Shown piece after piece: positions 1 through 9,019 of a stretch of 64,000 nt of DNA. Source of the DNA: JBDXHU01 sp039989475 (lineage in GTDB: Bacteria > Pseudomonadota > Gammaproteobacteria > Pseudomonadales > Halieaceae); NCBI GenBank assembly GCA_039989475.1, contig JBDXHU010000012.1, positions 186,001 to 250,000 on the forward strand. The letters run 5' to 3'. How positions within the stretch are numbered: the first letter of the stretch is position 1; every line of letters starts with the position of its first letter. The notes under the pieces are model-generated. The model did not search any database. It saw nothing but the letters and a program-made list of their open reading frames with translations, and was not told where the DNA came from. Both the position numbers and the translations under genes were made by a program.

Positions 1-3000
1 CCGTTTGCCTCAGCATGTAGAAACGATCCGAGGTAGCTGTAGACAATGGGTGCGCCTGGTAGCCCGAACCGATAGTTACCGCCAACTCTGTCGAACCAGA
101 ATCATATATCAGCGCCACATCGGGGCCGTGGTAGAAACGACGATTGATATCGGCGTCATTGGTGGCCTCGGCAACACCCAGGTCGGCAATAACGCCGCCG
201 GTAATCAGGTCGTCGATCTGCGCACCGTTATTGATATCGAAGCGCCACACCTGACCACCCATGTCACCGACAAAGATCATGTTGTCCTGGCCAGAGCTGG
301 TGATATCCACCACCGACAGGTCAGCCGGTATGGAGTACAGCATTTCATCGTAGTCCTCGTTGAAACTGGTGCCATTGCCACCCTTCCAGATGAGGTCACC
401 GGTAACCGCATTGACAATAAAGATTGCCCGGCCCATGTCATCGGCGGCACGAATCGCGGTGTCGTCCTGGTCGGGATCGTAGCCGCCGGCAAAGTACAGT
501 ACATCCGTGGCGGTGCCATCGATGTCGATATTACCCAACACCGGCTGTGACCAGGTCTCACCCAGCTCTGCGAAATCACCGCTGCCGCCGGTAATCTGCC
601 ACATCACCGTGGGATTATCCCGATCGGTAACATCCAGGGCGTAGTAGTTGCGACCACCGCGACGCTGGCCGAAGTAAATGCGCACGAACTCATCGGTGCC
701 ACTGATCGTGCCATTACCATTGGCATCACTTACCCAGGGGGTCACACTACCGTCGATACCATAGAGGTGTTCCTGGGTACTGCTGTTATTGCGCAGCACA
801 ATCTGGTCATCCAGCTTGTCCTCGGGAATAAAGGCGAACTGTTCCACGCCAGTGCCCGAATTGACCGCTTCCAGGGCACCGCTGTTGGTGCCAAAGAACA
901 CGGTAATATCCGGATTTGCCTCGGTACCACCGTAGGTCACCGCAATCGGCTTGGAGTGCAGCGGATCACCAATAATATAACGGTTCTCTGCCGTAACCGA
1001 GTCTTCGTCCTCATCGTCGACATCCTTACCGGTCACCCAATCGATGTGTGCGTCAAATTCCGTGTCTGACATGCCGGTTGTGTTAAACATGGCCTTGGTC
1101 AGGTTGGTATTGGAGTTTGACAGCGCATTGGCTGCATTGGACAGGTTGTCGCTCGCCGACCCCGCGTAATAGGTATACACGTTGCGCGAGCTATAGAGAG
1201 GCATCTTGGAGTTGGCACCACCCAGTTGCACCTCGGGGCCGTCCGCCACGCCACCCCAGGCACTCTGGGCCGTATCGGTGAAGAAGCCGGTCTGGGCGTT
1301 GATGGCCTCGACACCCGCAGTAGATGAGAAATCAATCACTGCGTTGTCGCTGGCGCGCAGACGATACTTCTTCAGGTTACCGGGCCAGGACGGTGTGTCG
1401 TCCGGACGGAATACCGCAAAGTAAATTTCCGCGCGGTGATTAAGCCGGTTGAACTGGTTAATCGCCGCTACAGGCGCCACGAAGGAGCTGTTGGTCTTGA
1501 GCACCTCGGTGAGGATGTTCTCAATCTCATCCACCAGGTCTGAAGCCTGGGTCGCCTCCTTGTATTGACCACCGCCCGCGGCGGCCACGTCCGCCAGCCA
1601 CTGGCTGGAGAAGTTGAAGCCAATCGTGTGGGTGGTGATGACCTGCTTTTCCTTCAAGGGCGACTGGTCTTCAGTATTGAGATACTCCACCAGGTCCTTG
1701 ACACAGTACTCACCAGAATTGGTCAAACCCGAGTTATCACAAGTCTCGCTACCGATAAAGGTATCGATCTTGGTTTGCGAGTGCGGCCGGTTAGCCTGAC
1801 CATCAGTCAGCAAAATGATATGGCTGTTCTTCTGGCACCAGTCATTAATCGGCGTCTTGTACTGCGGATTACCGCCGCCGGATCCATCGATTTCCTCGTC
1901 ATGGCAAGCCCAGGCGCCGAGATTATCCTCACTACAACCGGAGGGGCGATCAAAGGCATAGCTACCATCGACCATGGACTCAGCCACAGAAACTCTGGTG
2001 TAGGCGTGGGGGCCGCCGTCATTGGGGCCACCGCGCTTGCGGCCGTAGTCCACATCTCCGCCGGTGTAATACAGTGCCGCTTCATACAGCGTATCCTGGA
2101 TCGGCGTATAGCCCTGGGTGTTAAGGCCGTCGACCACCTCGAGCAATTCGTCACGCACCAGGCGGATATCCGTCTCGGTACCGTCGTCGAGGAATTTTAC
2201 AACCAGGCGCGGCGCGCGCACCGGGTCACGATCAAAAGTATCAGCCCGATAGCTGCTGCCGCTGGTCCTGCTCACACGGAAGGCCATATCGTTGCCCAGG
2301 CTCCAGCTGGTATGATTGACCGCAGCCTGCACCAGGTCCTTGATATCAGACGTACGGTAAGTCTGCACATCGACCCAGTTATTACTGAACGTCCAGTTGG
2401 TAGAGGTACCCCAGCTGCGATCATCAACCGTGCCGTTGGAACTGGTAAATGGCGCAGCGTCACCGGTATTTTCGACCTCAATCTTGATAGTCGCACCACC
2501 GGAGTAGTCATACTTGGCCACAAATTCGATATAGGCCTCTTCGATCGTGGTACTTTCCGGCAGGTTCAAGTCTGCGAAACGCAGTCCCACGTGATTGGTA
2601 CTGCTATCGAAATCATAGTCACTGGAAGTGGTGGAGATTTCAGTACCCTTTTCCTCCACGTCATCCATGGTATTGGTAATCTGTCGACTCAGGGTGGCAC
2701 GGGCACAGGAGCTGCCCGGGACGACAGTGGAGTCGTCGTATTGCACACGCAACACCGGCTGCAGGCCATTATTGGCCTCGCGGGCCCAGGCCTGACGCAG
2801 TCCCTCAGTACCCTCGATGATGAAGGCCATATCATCGCCACCACACCAATCGGTGAGATTGACGATCTCCTGAACTACATCCTTCAGGTCAGGGGTGGTC
2901 TTGGTCTGATTGCTCGTATCCCAGCTTTCGATAGAGTCCCACTTGCTATAAGCAGTGGTTTTGGTACGGGTCGAGATCTTGTTGCTGGTAGAAAACGCTG

Positions 3001-4210
3001 CCGGAGAATCGTTGGATTCACCATAAATAGCGAGGCTGGTCGCCTCCCCGGAATCTGTCTGACCCACGGTGAAGTCGATATAGGCGCTGCTCACGGTGAC
3101 ACCCTTCGGTACGTTGACACCCTGGAAACGCAAGCCGGTTAATCCGACTTTTTGCGACGGCGGCGGGCCGACATAGTATTCAACGGTCAGGGTAGGTGAA
3201 AAATCACCGCGACCCGCAGACTGCAAGTCGTGTTCCGCCACGCTGGTGGAACCACTACGACGCTCAAAAATAAAGGTCATATCCGACACATTGGTACCGT
3301 CGCCCTGCCAGTCAACATGGTCGACGATATCCTGCACGATAGGGGTCAGGCTGGGGCTTACCACGAAGGAGTTGCCGGCGGGGTTATCCAGGTCCCAGTT
3401 AACGCTGGAGGCCGTGCGGGTTCGCGAGCTGATGTTGTTATAAAGATCTGCAAACACCAGGGACTCACCAGACTCACCAGTGATAACCATCTCGGCGACG
3501 CCACCGGCGCCGACGTTATCTACCTTCATGGTGATAAAGGCGTTGGTAATCGTGGCGCCATCCGGCACCAGGGTGCCGGCAAAACGAAGACCTATCACAT
3601 GAAGCCTGCTTGCATTGCCATCATCATGGGTAAATTCGAGGTCTGCATTGCCGCGCAACACGTTATCCCCGGACGTCATCCAGGTCATTTCCTCAGCATC
3701 GTCCAGTGCGTCACTTTGAACCTCACGAGTAAGCGTCGCAGCCGAGCCCACCGTCATTGTGACCATCTCCAGGCGCTGGCCATCAACGACCATACCGCCA
3801 GTGTCGGCCACCTGCTGGGCGTCGTCATTATTGTCAGACAGGATCGTGGTGACATCAGTAAAGCCCGCTATCGTCTGGTTGACGTTGCGGTCGATATAGT
3901 CAACCTGGTACAACACCGGGCCACCCGGGTTGCTGAAGCGCATCATGCCAACATTCACGTTGTTGAGATTATTCAACAGGGTGCGCAGTGCTTCCTGCAC
4001 GTTCTGCATCCGCGTCATGCCAGTGCCGGAGACGCTGTTGTTCATGGAACCTGAGGTATCCACGATAAACAACAGGTTCGGAGCCACGGCACCCGTGCCG
4101 GTGTCACCGAAGAAAATCTCGGTGTCGTCTGCCCAGACCGGCGAGATGCCGAACAGGGCGCAGACGAAGCTGGCGATGAAGTTTTTCTTGATCATATGAA
4201 TGTTAAACAT
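1..4210 (-). CDS. pilY1: PilY1-like type IV pilus tip adhesin/assembly protein (partial, C-terminus beyond left edge)
   Basis: Surface-exposed tip component of the type IV pilus, needed with the minor pilins to prime pilus assembly and adhesion. Start ATG at 4210 has a GGAGG Shine-Dalgarno 7-8 nt upstream. The frame stays open to base 1, so about 1403 residues are present and the end is missing. After a signal peptide comes a von Willebrand A domain with MIDAS DTSGSM at residues 51-56, Thr702 in GYTPIQ and Asp803 in LLTDG. The C-terminal part is the PilY beta-propeller, with FVGDMGGQVWRFD near base 260 and a Ca-site-like DANGNGTISGTDE near base 710. Between the first MIDAS motif and Thr702 lie three related modules with the key motif GLRFxG/D at residues 207, 359 and 542. 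Last visible gene of the fimT-pilVWXY1 operon. Identification is secure; the inserted modules are unusual. Confidence 0.93.
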   Translation of the reverse strand, partial: MFNIHMIKKNFIASFVCALFGISPVWADDTEIFFGDTGTGAVAPNLLFIVDTSGSMNNSVSGTGMTRMQNVQEALRTLLNNLNNVNVGMMRFSNPGGPVLYQVDYIDRNVNQTIAGFTDVTTILSDNNDDAQQVADTGGMVVDGQRLEMVTMTVGSAATLTREVQSDALDDAEEMTWMTSGDNVLRGNADLEFTHDDGNASRLHVIGLRFAGTLVPDGATITNAFITMKVDNVGAGGVAEMVITGESGESLVFADLYNNISSRTRTASSVNWDLDNPAGNSFVVSPSLTPIVQDIVDHVDWQGDGTNVSDMTFIFERRSGSTSVAEHDLQSAGRGDFSPTLTVEYYVGPPPSQKVGLTGLRFQGVNVPKGVTVSSAYIDFTVGQTDSGEATSLAIYGESNDSPAAFSTSNKISTRTKTTAYSKWDSIESWDTSNQTKTTPDLKDVVQEIVNLTDWCGGDDMAFIIEGTEGLRQAWAREANNGLQPVLRVQYDDSTVVPGSSCARATLSRQITNTMDDVEEKGTEISTTSSDYDFDSSTNHVGLRFADLNLPESTTIEEAYIEFVAKYDYSGGATIKIEVENTGDAAPFTSSNGTVDDRSWGTSTNWTFSNNWVDVQTYRTSDIKDLVQAAVNHTSWSLGNDMAFRVSRTSGSSYRADTFDRDPVRAPRLVVKFLDDGTETDIRLVRDELLEVVDGLNTQGYTPIQDTLYEAALYYTGGDVDYGRKRGGPNDGGPHAYTRVSVAESMVDGSYAFDRPSGCSEDNLGAWACHDEEIDGSGGGNPQYKTPINDWCQKNSHIILLTDGQANRPHSQTKIDTFIGSETCDNSGLTNSGEYCVKDLVEYLNTEDQSPLKEKQVITTHTIGFNFSSQWLADVAAAGGGQYKEATQASDLVDEIENILTEVLKTNSSFVAPVAAINQFNRLNHRAEIYFAVFRPDDTPSWPGNLKKYRLRASDNAVIDFSSTAGVEAINAQTGFFTDTAQSAWGGVADGPEVQLGGANSKMPLYSSRNVYTYYAGSASDNLSNAANALSNSNTNLTKAMFNTTGMSDTEFDAHIDWVTGKDVDDEDEDSVTAENRYIIGDPLHSKPIAVTYGGTEANPDITVFFGTNSGALEAVNSGTGVEQFAFIPEDKLDDQIVLRNNSSTQEHLYGIDGSVTPWVSDANGNGTISGTDEFVRIYFGQRRGGRNYYALDVTDRDNPTVMWQITGGSGDFAELGETWSQPVLGNIDIDGTATDVLYFAGGYDPDQDDTAIRAADDMGRAIFIVNAVTGDLIWKGGNGTSFNEDYDEMLYSIPADLSVVDITSSGQDNMIFVGDMGGQVWRFDINNGAQIDDLITGGVIADLGVAEATNDADINRRFYHGPDVALIYDSGSTELAVTIGSGYQAHPLSTATSDRFYMLRQT

Positions 4211-4238
4211 AGTTATATCCTCCGAGTATCTCAGACAC

Positions 4239-4727
4239 TCAGTTCAAACTGGGGCCTTCAACATAGATGCCCTGTGTGTGAACACTGCTAATGTTAGTGT
4301 TGGCGCGCGACGCTGAGCCGATCACCTGGTAGTAATACGTTGCGATGCCACTGGCACCCTTGCGAATTGAGTAGCCAAGGGAGTTGGCATTGTTGATAAA
4401 TTCGACCCTGGCCCCACCGGTCAACTCGGTGTCGTGGTCAAAGGTGTAGGCGGCGACAGGCCATGCGCCAGTACCCGCCAGGCCCACCGCGTAGGCGTCA
4501 CTGATCAGGGTGAAATTGTCCAGCGACTCTTCAATCACCGCCTCGGCGGTCTGGAAGGTCAGTTCCTTCAGCTCGCGAGAGGTCGCCATCTTGCTCTCCA
4601 GATTACTGGTTTCCATGGCGGAAAAGCCGATAAAGGTAGTCACCAGCAGCATCAACAGGGAAACCAGTAGTACGGCGCCCTGCTGCCTGGCTGAAGTCTG
4701 TAATGTCCTGTTCATGATTCTGTTCAT
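4239..4727 (-). CDS. pilX: Type IV pilus minor pilin PilX
   Basis: 162-residue minor pilin that, with PilV, PilW, FimU-type pilin and PilY1, forms the priming complex at the pilus tip in the inner membrane. The prepilin-like leader ends at Gly17, followed by AVLLVSLLMLLVTTFIGFSAME, a hydrophobic helix with the PilX N-terminal pattern but without the usual Phe at +1. The body carries ESKMA and TAEAVIEESLDN, typical of PilX. Start ATG 4727 is supported by AGGA 8 nt upstream. It lies between pilW and pilY1 with short gaps of 16 and 28 nt, consistent with one operon. Confidence 0.9.
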   Translation of the reverse strand: MNRIMNRTLQTSARQQGAVLLVSLLMLLVTTFIGFSAMETSNLESKMATSRELKELTFQTAEAVIEESLDNFTLISDAYAVGLAGTGAWPVAAYTFDHDTELTGGARVEFINNANSLGYSIRKGASGIATYYYQVIGSASRANTNISSVHTQGIYVEGPSLN

Positions 4728-4743
4728 GAGATCTGTCCTGTAC

Positions 4744-5757
4744 TTAATTGCGCAGCAATACGGTGCTTTGGAATACCCGTCGCAGGGTCATGTCACCGTT
4801 ATGCGTTATTGTGGTACCGGTACTGTCAATGCTCTGGTCCAGCACCTGGTAGGCGGTGGTATCAGGCGTATCCAATACCATCTCAAAACTCTGCATCAGC
4901 AGGCCGACCCGCATACTGACGACCTGATCCATATCGAGGTTGGTCGCGTTAGCCGGTACGTAGCGCAGGTTGCCCGTGTTGAGCTCCTGGCCATAAAGAA
5001 TTTCCATATACTCGACGCCTTCCACCATTTCATCTTCCTGGCCATTGAACAGCCGATAGAGGGCATATACTGGAATATTGGCCGCGGTACGAGTACGACC
5101 GGTATCACGCACGTACCAGGTCTTGTCAAAAAACTGCAACAATTGCGCGTCAACCGCGTAACCGGGGGAGATAGAGGTCGGACTATTGCCCGCGGCGCCG
5201 TAGGCGAAGGTGGTAGCCGAGCCATCACAGGCCGGGCTATTGGTTACCCGGAAAAGATGTGCGGTAACACAGCTGGCAATGATGACGCTCTCATTTTGCA
5301 AGATACAATCAGGGTTACTGGTTACCGACACTGCGGTGCTACTCGGGACCACTGGCGCCGCCAGTGTCGTGTTCAGTGAGCGGGAGTGCTGCAGGTTAAT
5401 AACGTCACTGCCGATCCGGGCGGTGGTATTAATGGTGTTAAGCGCCGCAGGCAGTGTTGGCTCCCAACCGGAGGAGGGACGCTCCCAACCGAGGACGCCG
5501 GTCCAGCTGGCGCCGATTGACATAACATCCAGATTGGCATTGCCGCTGGTGCAGCCGATGTAGTTAGCGTCGCGAATATCAGATACCAGCATATCCAGCG
5601 CAATACGCCCGTTTTCCTGCAGGCGGGCCAGGGAGGTTTCCACCTGGGTGGAGTCCTTGTTGGCCAGGAATACATTGACCACACCGGCAATAAGGAAAAT
5701 GCCGAGGCCCATGGCGACCATGAGTTCGATCAATGACATGCCGGTCTGTTTTTTCAT
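4744..5757 (-). CDS. pilW: Type IV pilus minor pilin PilW
   Basis: 337-residue minor pilin of the tip-priming complex. The class III leader MKKQTG is cleaved before Met7 (MSLIELMVAMGLG, with the conserved Glu at +5), followed by a long hydrophobic N-terminal helix. The large size and central Cys-containing region (SNPDC, IASC, NSPAC) match the PilW family. A TTG in the same frame at 5766 would add three residues, but ATG 5757 is preceded at a workable distance by GAGG, so I chose it. It follows pilV by 12 nt and precedes pilX by 16 nt. Confidence 0.9.
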   Translation of the reverse strand: MKKQTGMSLIELMVAMGLGIFLIAGVVNVFLANKDSTQVETSLARLQENGRIALDMLVSDIRDANYIGCTSGNANLDVMSIGASWTGVLGWERPSSGWEPTLPAALNTINTTARIGSDVINLQHSRSLNTTLAAPVVPSSTAVSVTSNPDCILQNESVIIASCVTAHLFRVTNSPACDGSATTFAYGAAGNSPTSISPGYAVDAQLLQFFDKTWYVRDTGRTRTAANIPVYALYRLFNGQEDEMVEGVEYMEILYGQELNTGNLRYVPANATNLDMDQVVSMRVGLLMQSFEMVLDTPDTTAYQVLDQSIDSTGTTITHNGDMTLRRVFQSTVLLRN

Positions 5758-5769
5758 CTGCCCCAACCC

Positions 5770-6297
5770 TCAGTTCATCGTGGCTCGAATACTAATCGAG
5801 CGAGTGACCATGGCGCGCGTAAGGTTGCCGGCGGTATCAAATTCACGGTCATTCCAGGAAATGACCGCGGTAAATTCATTGCTGGTGCCATCCCGCGTCA
5901 GGGTACCGACACCGTTCGGCAGAATGGGCCGATACTCGTCACGGTTTTCGACGTTGTAGAAGCCACTGGCCCATTCACGCAGGTCCTGCTGTGCCATCTG
6001 TGCCGGAGAGCAGCCGCCCGTGCTGCTTACACAGCTGGGCGATGCGGGAATAGTTGCGGTATTACTGGTATCGACGGCGTCATAGACCGTGGTGGTGCGA
6101 TAACCGGTCGGATTGGCGCGCATGCGATCAAAGATATCCTGGGCCAAATACACAGCCTGGGAGCGCGCATAGGCGCTCTGGTTGGTCTGGAAGCTCACCA
6201 TCTGCATCGCGGCAACGCCGAGAATACCCACGGTCAGCACCAGGGTGGAAACCAGCACCTCGATCAAGGTAAAGCCTGTTTGCGATCTTACGGGCAT
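5770..6297 (-). CDS. pilV: Type IV pilus minor pilin PilV
   Basis: 175-residue minor pilin. The leader MPVRSQTG is followed by FTLIEVLVSTLVLTVGILGV, a textbook prepilin peptidase site (G8/F9) with Glu at +5. The next segment AYARSQAVYLAQDIFDRMRAN is the characteristic PilV continuation in which the helix runs into the globular head. Two Cys pairs (PSCVSS, GGCSPAQ) probably form a disulfide in the head. GGAG lies 8 nt before the ATG. The start overlaps the end of the fimT-like gene by 10 nt, so translation is likely coupled. Confidence 0.92.
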   Translation of the reverse strand: MPVRSQTGFTLIEVLVSTLVLTVGILGVAAMQMVSFQTNQSAYARSQAVYLAQDIFDRMRANPTGYRTTTVYDAVDTSNTATIPASPSCVSSTGGCSPAQMAQQDLREWASGFYNVENRDEYRPILPNGVGTLTRDGTSNEFTAVISWNDREFDTAGNLTRAMVTRSISIRATMN

Positions 6298-6935
6298 GCG
6301 CTTATCTCCGTACCATCGTCTTCATCCAATGTGCCATTTGCATCATCGTCCCCGGCCAAACGCGCCTGCCCGGAGAAATTCAAAATAACCGCACTGCTGC
6401 GACTGGCGTCGCCGTCTGAGCAGAGCACCAGGGTGCCCCGGTCCGAGGACATGCCGTCGTCATCAAAGCTGACAGCGCCGGCATCGGTAAAATTGCGACT
6501 GCGGATGGTAAGAGAACCCCCCGCAGCCTGGCCAACCCGGATCATTTGTTCAGTACCATTGACGTTGCCATCGTTGGCAACACCACCGGTGCCGGTGCCA
6601 TCATCGACAAACACCAGCCAGCCTGATTCCCAGTTATCGGTATTACAGGTGGTCTGGTCGCTGGAAGAACAGGCGGATACGGTGGTTTGCAGGTTTACCG
6701 CTTCGCTGCGCGCCGTGCTCAACATGGTGAACATGCTGCCAAGTGCCGAGGACTGGCGGTTGCGGGAGATCATGTCCATAAAGCTGGGCCCGCTGAGACT
6801 GGCAATAATGGCGATGATGGCCATCGTTACCAGCAATTCCAGCAGGGTATAGCCGCGCATCACAGGGCTGCGCCTGCCAATCTGTGGCAGCTGTGCCCGG
6901 GGCGACTGAAGCTTTTGCTGTACCGCTGTGAACAA
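6288..6935 (-). CDS. FimT/FimU (GspH-type) minor pilin
   Basis: 215-residue minor pilin at the head of the pilus-tip operon, the position of FimT/FimU in Pseudomonas. The prepilin site is MRG/YTLLELLVTMAIIAII around residue 28, followed by the GspH-family run RSEAVNLQTTV and a head with paired Cys (ACSSSDQTTC, LCSDG, SACP). Two starts are possible: TTG 6935, with GGGAG 7 nt upstream and an extended leader, or ATG 6860, which gives a two-residue leader. I list the longer form because only it has a clear Shine-Dalgarno. FimT and FimU cannot be told apart here. Confidence 0.82.
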   Translation of the reverse strand: MFTAVQQKLQSPRAQLPQIGRRSPVMRGYTLLELLVTMAIIAIIASLSGPSFMDMISRNRQSSALGSMFTMLSTARSEAVNLQTTVSACSSSDQTTCNTDNWESGWLVFVDDGTGTGGVANDGNVNGTEQMIRVGQAAGGSLTIRSRNFTDAGAVSFDDDGMSSDRGTLVLCSDGDASRSSAVILNFSGQARLAGDDDANGTLDEDDGTEISACP

Positions 6936-7116
6936 GGGATTACTCCCGCTTTATCAAATACAGCGCCAGAATAGCAACTGCACAGTAAACGCAAGCCAAA
7001 GCGGGGATAAACGGTTAAATCGGGGGACAAACGGTCAGGAAAAGCGGTTTTTTGTGACAGGGTTCCGTTTTGGAGCGGGCAGAAAACGCCAGAATTGGCG
7101 CCAGAAATGACCGAAT

Positions 7117-8076
7117 CTAGTCTATTTGCTGGCTGGGAATACGCAGTTCCCGGGGCATGGAGAAGGTGATATTTTCCTCGCGCCCGGCCATTTCCAGCGG
7201 GTTCTCAGCACCGAGTTCGCGCAGGCCGGCGACCACTTGCTGCACCAGGATTTCCGGTGCCGAGGCGCCAGCGGTCACCCCAATACGCGACTTACCCTGC
7301 AGCCAGGCCGGGTCGATATCGGCGGCACTGTCAATCAGGTAGGCCTCTGCCTGCATGCGCATGGCCAGCTCGCGCAGGCGATTGGAATTGGAGCTATTGG
7401 GAGAACCCACCACCAGCACCAGGTCACATTCCTCCGACAACTGCTTGACCGCGTCCTGACGATTCTGGGTGGCGTAACAAATATCGTCCTTGCGCGGCCC
7501 CTCAATGGCGGGAAAACATCGCCGCAGCGCCTCTATCACACGCGCCGTATCGTCCATGGACAGGGTGGTCTGGGTGACGTAGGAAAGCCGTTGTGGGTCC
7601 TGCACCTGCAGTGTTTCCACCTGGGCCTCATCCTCTATTAGGTAGATTTCACCACCGGCGGCATGGTCGTACTGACCCATAGTGCCCTCCACCTCCGGGT
7701 GGCCGCGATGGCCGATCAAGACACATTCACGACCCTCGCGCGAATAGCGGGCCACTTCTATATGCACCTTGGTGACAAGCGGGCAGGTGGCATCAAATAC
7801 CTTTAAACCCCGCTGTGCGGCCTCCTCTCGAACCGCCTGGGAAACCCCGTGGGCACTGAAGATAACTGTGCTGTCATCGGGAATTTCCGTCAATTCATCG
7901 ACAAACACGGCGCCACGCTGGCGCAGGCCATCAACCACGAACTTGTTGTGCACCACCTCATGGCGCACGTAAATTGGGGCACCGAACACGTCCAGTGCCC
8001 GGTCGACAATGGCGATCGCGCGATCCACACCGGCACAAAAACCGCGAGGATTGGCCATTTTTATCGAGCGCTTCAA
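7117..8076 (-). CDS. ispH: 4-hydroxy-3-methylbut-2-enyl diphosphate reductase
   Basis: Last enzyme of the non-mevalonate isoprenoid pathway, reducing HMBPP to IPP and DMAPP with a [4Fe-4S] cluster in the cytoplasm. 319 residues, normal for the family. The three cluster cysteines are visible in GFCAGVDRAI (Cys14), DATCPLVTKVH and ICYATQNRQDAV. The substrate-binding motifs HRGHPEVEGTMGQ (catalytic Glu) and SSNSNRL are intact. The start is a TTG overlapping the fkpB stop by 4 nt, so the two genes are probably translationally coupled; ATG at 8058 is an alternative. About 180 nt separate it from fimT, matching the ispH-fimT junction of pseudomonads. I see nothing certain in that gap. Confidence 0.97.
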   Translation of the reverse strand: MKRSIKMANPRGFCAGVDRAIAIVDRALDVFGAPIYVRHEVVHNKFVVDGLRQRGAVFVDELTEIPDDSTVIFSAHGVSQAVREEAAQRGLKVFDATCPLVTKVHIEVARYSREGRECVLIGHRGHPEVEGTMGQYDHAAGGEIYLIEDEAQVETLQVQDPQRLSYVTQTTLSMDDTARVIEALRRCFPAIEGPRKDDICYATQNRQDAVKQLSEECDLVLVVGSPNSSNSNRLRELAMRMQAEAYLIDSAADIDPAWLQGKSRIGVTAGASAPEILVQQVVAGLRELGAENPLEMAGREENITFSMPRELRIPSQQID

Positions 8077-8528
8077 TGCAGTTCCGCCGCTTCCACCCTG
8101 TGGATCAGCACGTCAAAAAGGATGGTACGACCGGCCAGGGGGTGATTGAAATCGACCATCACCTCGTCGTCCTCGATGCTGACCACCAGGCCGGGCACTT
8201 CGCCACCGCCGGCATCGGCAAAATAAAACATCAGGCCTATTTCCAGTTCCACATCATCATCAAACTGGTCCAGCGGCACGGCCTGTACATTGCTGTCATT
8301 GGGCATACCGAAGGCGTCTTCAGGTTCCACGCTATAGATGTGGCGCTCGCCGGCGGACATGCCGAACAAAAGTCGCTCGAAGCCAGGCAACAAGCTGCCA
8401 TCGCCAATCACGAAATCCACCGGCTCGCCGCTAAAATTTGAGTCAATTTCAGAGCCATCCTCGAGACTGAGGGAGAAATTCAGGAATACCCGGGTTCCCT
8501 CGCTCACTGGCACTACTATCTCATTCAT
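8073..8528 (-). CDS. fkpB: FKBP-type peptidyl-prolyl isomerase, SlpA/FkpB type
   Basis: 151-residue cytoplasmic FKBP domain of the SlyD/FkpB type, catalysing proline isomerisation and acting as a chaperone. It opens with GTRVFLNFSLSLEDGSEIDS, then VDFVIGDGSLLPGFERLLFGM and GERHIYSVEPEDAFG, the usual FkpB blocks with the IF (chaperone) insertion. The C-terminal DFNHPLAGRTILFDVLI motif is intact. ATG 8528 overlaps the lspA stop in an ATGA. The lspA-fkpB-ispH order is widely conserved in gammaproteobacteria. Confidence 0.95.
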   Translation of the reverse strand: MNEIVVPVSEGTRVFLNFSLSLEDGSEIDSNFSGEPVDFVIGDGSLLPGFERLLFGMSAGERHIYSVEPEDAFGMPNDSNVQAVPLDQFDDDVELEIGLMFYFADAGGGEVPGLVVSIEDDEVMVDFNHPLAGRTILFDVLIHRVEAAELH

Positions 8529-9019
8529 GCTTCTTGCCTCACTCGCCGGGCCTGGATAATCGCATCCAGTATCATCAGGCCGGCACCCACGCTCACGGCT
8601 GAATCAGCCACATTGAAGGTCGGAAAATAATAGGGGCCGTAGTGTACCGAGATAAAATCCACCACATGCCCCAGCGCCAATCGATCCCAGAGATTGCCGA
8701 TGGCGCCGCCCAGGATCAGGCTCAGGCTCAGCGCCAGCAGTACTTCACCGCGATGCAGCCGCGCCAACCACACGCAGATGACAATGCTGGCCAGCAAGGC
8801 AATGCCACTGAAAAACCAGCGCTGCCAGCCACCGGCATCACTCAGGAAGCTGAATGCAGCCCCTTCATTGTACTGCAAAGTCATATTCAGCACCGGCAGC
8901 CACTGCTGCGGACGCCCGTAATCTAGATGCGCCAGGGCCAGGCCCTTGGTCCACTGGTCCAGCAGCAGCACCAGGCCAGCCAGGGCCAGCCACAAGAGCA
9001 AACGTCCCACGTCAGGCAA
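8525..9019 (-). CDS. lspA: Lipoprotein signal peptidase II
   Basis: Inner-membrane aspartyl protease that removes signal peptides from diacylated prolipoproteins. Four transmembrane segments and the family motifs are present: LDQWTKGLAL, YNEGAAFSFL, GAIGNLWDRLALGHVVDF and FNVADSAVSVG, including both catalytic aspartates. The start is uncertain. The open frame extends to 9190 inside ileS, but a 160-170 residue protein needs a start near 9010-9043. TTG 9019 has AGGAG 7 nt upstream and gives 164 residues; ATG 9043 (172 residues) and GTG 9010 are alternatives. It overlaps the end of ileS slightly, implying coupling. Confidence 0.9.
   Translation of the reverse strand: MPDVGRLLLWLALAGLVLLLDQWTKGLALAHLDYGRPQQWLPVLNMTLQYNEGAAFSFLSDAGGWQRWFFSGIALLASIVICVWLARLHRGEVLLALSLSLILGGAIGNLWDRLALGHVVDFISVHYGPYYFPTFNVADSAVSVGAGLMILDAIIQARRVRQEA

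Noticed and set aside
1565..3142. 525-codon open frame on the plus strand
   Set aside because: It is antisense to pilY1, whose minus frame encodes clear VWA and propeller motifs. The plus frame lacks any recognisable family and is a by-product of GC-rich codon use.
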